From assembly GCA_945868845.1 (NCBI GenBank), contig CAMBMS010000001.1, forward strand, positions 248,001 through 312,000: a stretch of DNA of 64,000 nt. Direction: 5' to 3'. Below are positions 61,477 through 64,000 of this stretch, one piece after another. The position numbers were made by a program, and so were the translations under genes. The notes under the pieces were generated by a model, which was given only the letters and a program-made list of their open reading frames with translations, was not told the DNA's origin and did not search any database. The stretch comes from Asaia bogorensis (GTDB lineage Bacteria; Pseudomonadota; Alphaproteobacteria; Acetobacterales; Acetobacteraceae). Positions within the stretch are counted from its first letter, which is position 1; every line of letters starts with the position of its first letter.

Positions 61477-61989
61477 ATGACGAACACAGCCGCGCTCAGC
61501 CCGGAAACGGTGATGCGCCAGATGAAGCAGAATGGCGTGACCGACATCGTCTGGCTGCCGGACAGCGAGACCAACTGGCTATTCCTCCTGATGCAGGCCG
61601 ACCCCGATCTGCGCCTGGTCGGTGTAACACGTGAAGGCCATGCCTGCTCCATCGCCGCAGGCCTCTTCGCCGGGGGTAAGAGGCCGATGATACTGATCCA
61701 GAATACCGGTATGATGGAATCGGGCGATTCCATTCGCGGCTGGCTGATGGGATTGAAAATCCCCATCGTGCTGATGGTCGGTTATCGCGGCTACACCCGC
61801 CATGGCGTGAACACGGACACGGCCGCGACCTACACGGAACGCTTCTTGATGGCCTTCAGCATTCCCTTCTACCTCGTGGAAAATGACGCCGACGCCGATC
61901 GCATCTCCATCGCATTTAAGGAAGCCGAGAAAATACAGGGTCCCGTCGTCGTCCTGGTCGGAGATGAATATCACGGCTTTAACCGGTAG
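61477..61989 (+). CDS. ThDP-dependent decarboxylase, alpha (PYR-type) subunit
   Basis: 170 residues, similar to the alpha subunit of sulfopyruvate or phosphonopyruvate decarboxylase. It has VWLPDSETNWLFLLMQ, the ThDP-activating glutamate in VTREGHACSIAAGLFAGGKR, MILIQNTGMMESGDS and GYRGYTRHGVNTDTAA. GGGGGA lies about nine bases before the ATG. Natural substrate unclear; no sulfonate or phosphonate genes are in the window. It starts 27 bases after gcvP and may be read with the glycine operon. Confidence 0.82.
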   Translation: MTNTAALSPETVMRQMKQNGVTDIVWLPDSETNWLFLLMQADPDLRLVGVTREGHACSIAAGLFAGGKRPMILIQNTGMMESGDSIRGWLMGLKIPIVLMVGYRGYTRHGVNTDTAATYTERFLMAFSIPFYLVENDADADRISIAFKEAEKIQGPVVVLVGDEYHGFNR

Positions 61990-62001
61990 GATTTCCGTAT
62001 C

Positions 62002-62586
62002 ATGATGCACACAGCCGACATGCTGAAAATCTTTGCCCAACATCGCGGTGATTCCATCGTCATCTCCGGCCGTGGCGGCAAGCACTGGATCGCACTTTCG
62101 GACACAGCCCTCGATCTGCCCCTCGGCGATCCCGCCATGGGCGGGCATTCGGGCTTTGGCCTCGGCTTGGCGCTGGCGCGGCCCGACAAGCGCGTGGTGC
62201 TGTTCGATTCCGAGGGCGATATCCTCATGAGCCTCGGCCAGCTTCCCACCATTGCCGAGCAGGCACCGGCAAATTTCTATCATTTCATTCTCGACAACGA
62301 AGTCTATGCCACCACCGGCGGCCAGCCTGTGCCGAATGCGAAAAATGTGGATTACGCCATGATGGCGCGCAGCACCGGCTATCCGCGCGCCTTTAACTTT
62401 TCCGAACTGGGCGAATTCGCCACCGCACTGCCCACTATTCTTGGTGCCCCTGGCCCCGTGCTCGTGGCTCTCAAGGTCTGGCCGGAAGTGGAAAATACCC
62501 CCATCAACCAGCGCGTCCGCTGGCGCAAGCGCGGCGCCGACAAGGTGGTGCAGGATCTGCGCGGCGCGTTGGGCGTGGCACGTTGA
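62002..62586 (+). CDS. ThDP-dependent decarboxylase, beta (PP-type) subunit
   Basis: 194 residues, the pyrophosphate-binding partner of the preceding subunit, 12 bases downstream. GDPAMGGHSGFGLGLALARP and the ThDP and Mg segment VVLFDSEGDILMSLGQLPTIA ... FILDNEVY (the first Gly of the usual GDG is represented by EGD here). Together the two would make an alpha/beta decarboxylase like ComDE. Substrate unknown. Confidence 0.82.
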   Translation: MMHTADMLKIFAQHRGDSIVISGRGGKHWIALSDTALDLPLGDPAMGGHSGFGLGLALARPDKRVVLFDSEGDILMSLGQLPTIAEQAPANFYHFILDNEVYATTGGQPVPNAKNVDYAMMARSTGYPRAFNFSELGEFATALPTILGAPGPVLVALKVWPEVENTPINQRVRWRKRGADKVVQDLRGALGVAR

Positions 62587-62640
62587 TATCCGGTTCTGGT
62601 GGGTTGGGCCGTCGGTACCGGCCCACCCCCTAGCTCGCTA

Positions 62641-62862
62641 TCATGCGCTGATGTCGACCAGGGCCAGTTCCATCTTGGTGGTTACGGTGATGTTTAATTG
62701 TTCTTCGTCCGTGATGGCGGCACAATCGCATGGGCCAACGGCAATGCCGATGGCGGTGATATCGCCACGCGCCGCCACCAGATAAACGGCCCGACCGGGG
62801 CCGAGGCTGTAATTGACCTGTTGCCCCGCAGCCGGCGGCGACTGAGCGCCAGCGACGAATAC
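62641..62862 (-). pseudogene. Pirin-like (quercetinase-type) C-terminal remnant
   Basis: Minus-strand frame ending in TGA at 62643-62641: FVAGAQSPPAAGQQVNYSLG, then PGRAVYLVAARGDITAIGIA and DCAAITDEEQLNITVTTKME. This fits the C-terminal cupin of pirin/YhhW proteins (AGQ-V-Y-L-PGR-VYL-VARG-ITVNG-L-GDGAAITDE-L). The N-terminal cupin is absent; the universal stress gene lies upstream, its stop within a few bases. The usual GD-GA before ITDE has become CDCA. Confidence 0.6.
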
Positions 62863-62863
62863 C

Positions 62864-63730
62864 CTATCGGCTCATCATCACCGGCAGGTTTGCACGCTCC
62901 AGCACGTGGCGGGTGACACCTCCCAAAATCAACTGGCGCAAGCGCGAATGCGAATAGGCACCCATCGACAGCAGATCGCAGCCGAACTCCCGCGCAGCGG
63001 CAAGCAGGCCGCCACCGACCTCCCGATCGACCGGGGCGAAGGTAGTGATTTCAGCATCCACGCCATGCAGGGCGAGATACGCGGCCAGTTCGTGCCCGCT
63101 CGGACCGCGGCGTTGATATCCCTCGGCGGTGAGGATACGCACTGCATCCGCTCGCTGTAACCAGGGCAAAGCGGCCAGCGCGGAGGCCGCCGATTCGGCA
63201 GTGCCATTCCAGGCCAGGCAGACGCGTGTTCCGATCGTATCCGGCGCCTTGTGCGGCGCGATAAGCACCGGACGGCCGGAATCAAATAGCACGGCGTGCA
63301 ACGCATCAGACGAGGACACGTCTTCCCCGGAATCCGGATGCGGCACCACGGTCAGATCGGCGAGGCGTGCCTGCTGCGCGACGAGATCTTCCTCGCGCCC
63401 CACCGCGGCCACGAAACTCGCGGTGGCGTGGTCCGTGCCCGCCCGCGCCTCGGCCACCACCACACCGTGATCGGCGACGAAGCGTTCGAACAGGCTGCGC
63501 ACGGCCTGGGCTCGTTCGTTGCTTTCCCGCTCCGTGGCCGTCATCATTTCCTCGATCATCGCGCCCGATAGGCCTTCGCCGGCCAGCGGAGCGACGTCGC
63601 GCGCATCGACGCGCACATGCAAGGCGGTGACATGCGAGTTCCAATGGCGTGCGATCATCAGCGCGGTGGACAGGGCGGCTGCGCCGGCGGCGGTTCCGGT
63701 CAGCGGCAGTAATACTTTGCGAATGGCCAT
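62864..63730 (-). CDS. Universal stress protein, two-domain
   Basis: 288 residues with two UspA-like folds: KVLLPLTGTAAGAAALSTA at the N-terminus and the ATP-binding pattern G-x2-G-x9-G near the end (MGAYSHSRLRQLILGGVTRHVL). AAAAGGAG is eight bases before the ATG at 63730; an ATG ten codons earlier is weaker. Role: stress tolerance or nucleotide-bound regulation, unspecified. It is followed by a pirin remnant. Confidence 0.87.
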   Translation of the reverse strand: MAIRKVLLPLTGTAAGAAALSTALMIARHWNSHVTALHVRVDARDVAPLAGEGLSGAMIEEMMTATERESNERAQAVRSLFERFVADHGVVVAEARAGTDHATASFVAAVGREEDLVAQQARLADLTVVPHPDSGEDVSSSDALHAVLFDSGRPVLIAPHKAPDTIGTRVCLAWNGTAESAASALAALPWLQRADAVRILTAEGYQRRGPSGHELAAYLALHGVDAEITTFAPVDREVGGGLLAAAREFGCDLLSMGAYSHSRLRQLILGGVTRHVLERANLPVMMSR

Positions 63731-63779
63731 GGCTCTGGCTCCTTTTCCTCCCAGCGCCATGACGTTAACACGATGCCGT

Positions 63780-64000
63780 TTAGACTGAAACGATTTCTCG
63801 CACGTGCATCACGGCGGCAGCGCTATCGGTCGTATCGATCCCGACCCAGTCATCCGCACCGCTGGCGCGCGCAACGGCGGCGCGAGTATATTGATCTTTG
63901 CGCCCGAAGCACCGGCGCGGCGGAGTTTGACCCGCTGTTCCAGTACCGCGAGCGGCGCGCGCGCCAGTCGCGTCAGGAAGGCCGCGACCTCCCGTTGCGC
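63780..64000 (-). other. Edge region with a possible partial ORF
   Basis: On the minus strand one frame reaches a TAA at 63782-63780 after GRKDQYTRAAVARASGADDW and VGIDTTDSAAAVMHVREIV, and it stays open to the window edge. A different frame nearer the edge (EVAAFLTRLARAPLAVLEQR) also looks protein-like, so there may be a frameshift near 63900, or one of the two is chance. I recognise no family. The gene would start beyond the window. Confidence 0.35.

Noticed and set aside
1-64000. CRISPR arrays, insertion sequences, prophage and att sites
   Set aside because: I looked for regularly spaced repeats, transposase or integrase motifs and tRNA-end duplications and saw none. Neither tRNA has a duplicated 3' end in the window.

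Overview
The window is a high-GC bacterial chromosome segment, most likely from an alphaproteobacterium of the Rhodospirillales and probably Acetobacteraceae. This is inferred from four things: the gene neighbourhoods (ftsE-ftsX-ydcF-plsC-DUF2125, DUF815 ATPase next to yajC, uvrA divergent from ssb, RimI after TsaB), a fused CydDC-type ABC exporter, two sites matching the alphaproteobacterial LexA box GTTC-N7-GTTC, and a tandem glycine riboswitch before gcvT. It is dominated by housekeeping genes. There is no prophage, CRISPR array, intact insertion sequence or rRNA operon.

Layout. 0-6.3 kb: porin, a TenI-like protein, YggS, a two-subunit 3-oxoacid CoA-transferase, RimI, TsaB and tRNA-Pro(CGG). 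6.4-11.7 kb: a GMC oxidoreductase, a dctPQM TRAP transporter and a GFA-like zinc protein. 12-15.6 kb: an envelope-stress-like cassette (HtrA/Deg protease, OmpR-type regulator, sensor kinase, small exported protein). 15.8-26.8 kb: HrpB helicase, DsbD/ScsB, a second GMC enzyme, a CydDC-like fused exporter, a YfcG-like GST and an XRE regulator. 27-32 kb: malate synthase G, TadA, a C26 amidohydrolase, RluB and RsmD. 32.6-38 kb: the coupled ftsE-ftsX-ydcF-plsC-DUF2125 run and an M23 peptidase. 38.5-43.2 kb: DUF815 ATPase, YajC, an LLM oxidoreductase, a PuuD-like membrane protein and a PhyH dioxygenase. 43.2-51.2 kb: uvrA/ssb around a LexA box, a small HTH-like ORF, gyrA, coaD, a cyclophilin and tRNA-Lys(TTT). 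51.3-56.7 kb: a sterol-desaturase/beta-propeller pair, a NagA-like deacetylase, a shortened CBS protein and a radical-SAM gene with its own LexA box. 56.7-62.6 kb: riboswitch, gcvT-gcvH-gcvP and a two-subunit ThDP decarboxylase. 62.6-64 kb: a universal stress protein and an edge fragment.

The most striking overall property is gene decay. At least seven recognisable but broken genes sit between intact neighbours: CHAT domain, short HTH protein, zinc-ribbon protein, M23 peptidase, squalene/phytoene-synthase-like protein, O-antigen ligase and pirin. Most show premature stops and frameshifts while the protein signature is still readable, so the decay looks recent.

I did not find an obvious new multi-gene system. 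The best leads are: a radical-SAM (PA0069-like) gene under an apparent SOS box; a 51-bp in-frame segment shared between that gene and the truncated CBS gene before it; a tandem ten-residue repeat inserted into GcvT; a possible anti-Shine-Dalgarno stem after the glycine riboswitch; a G10 tract in the TenI-like gene; and a perfect hairpin between dctP and dctQ.
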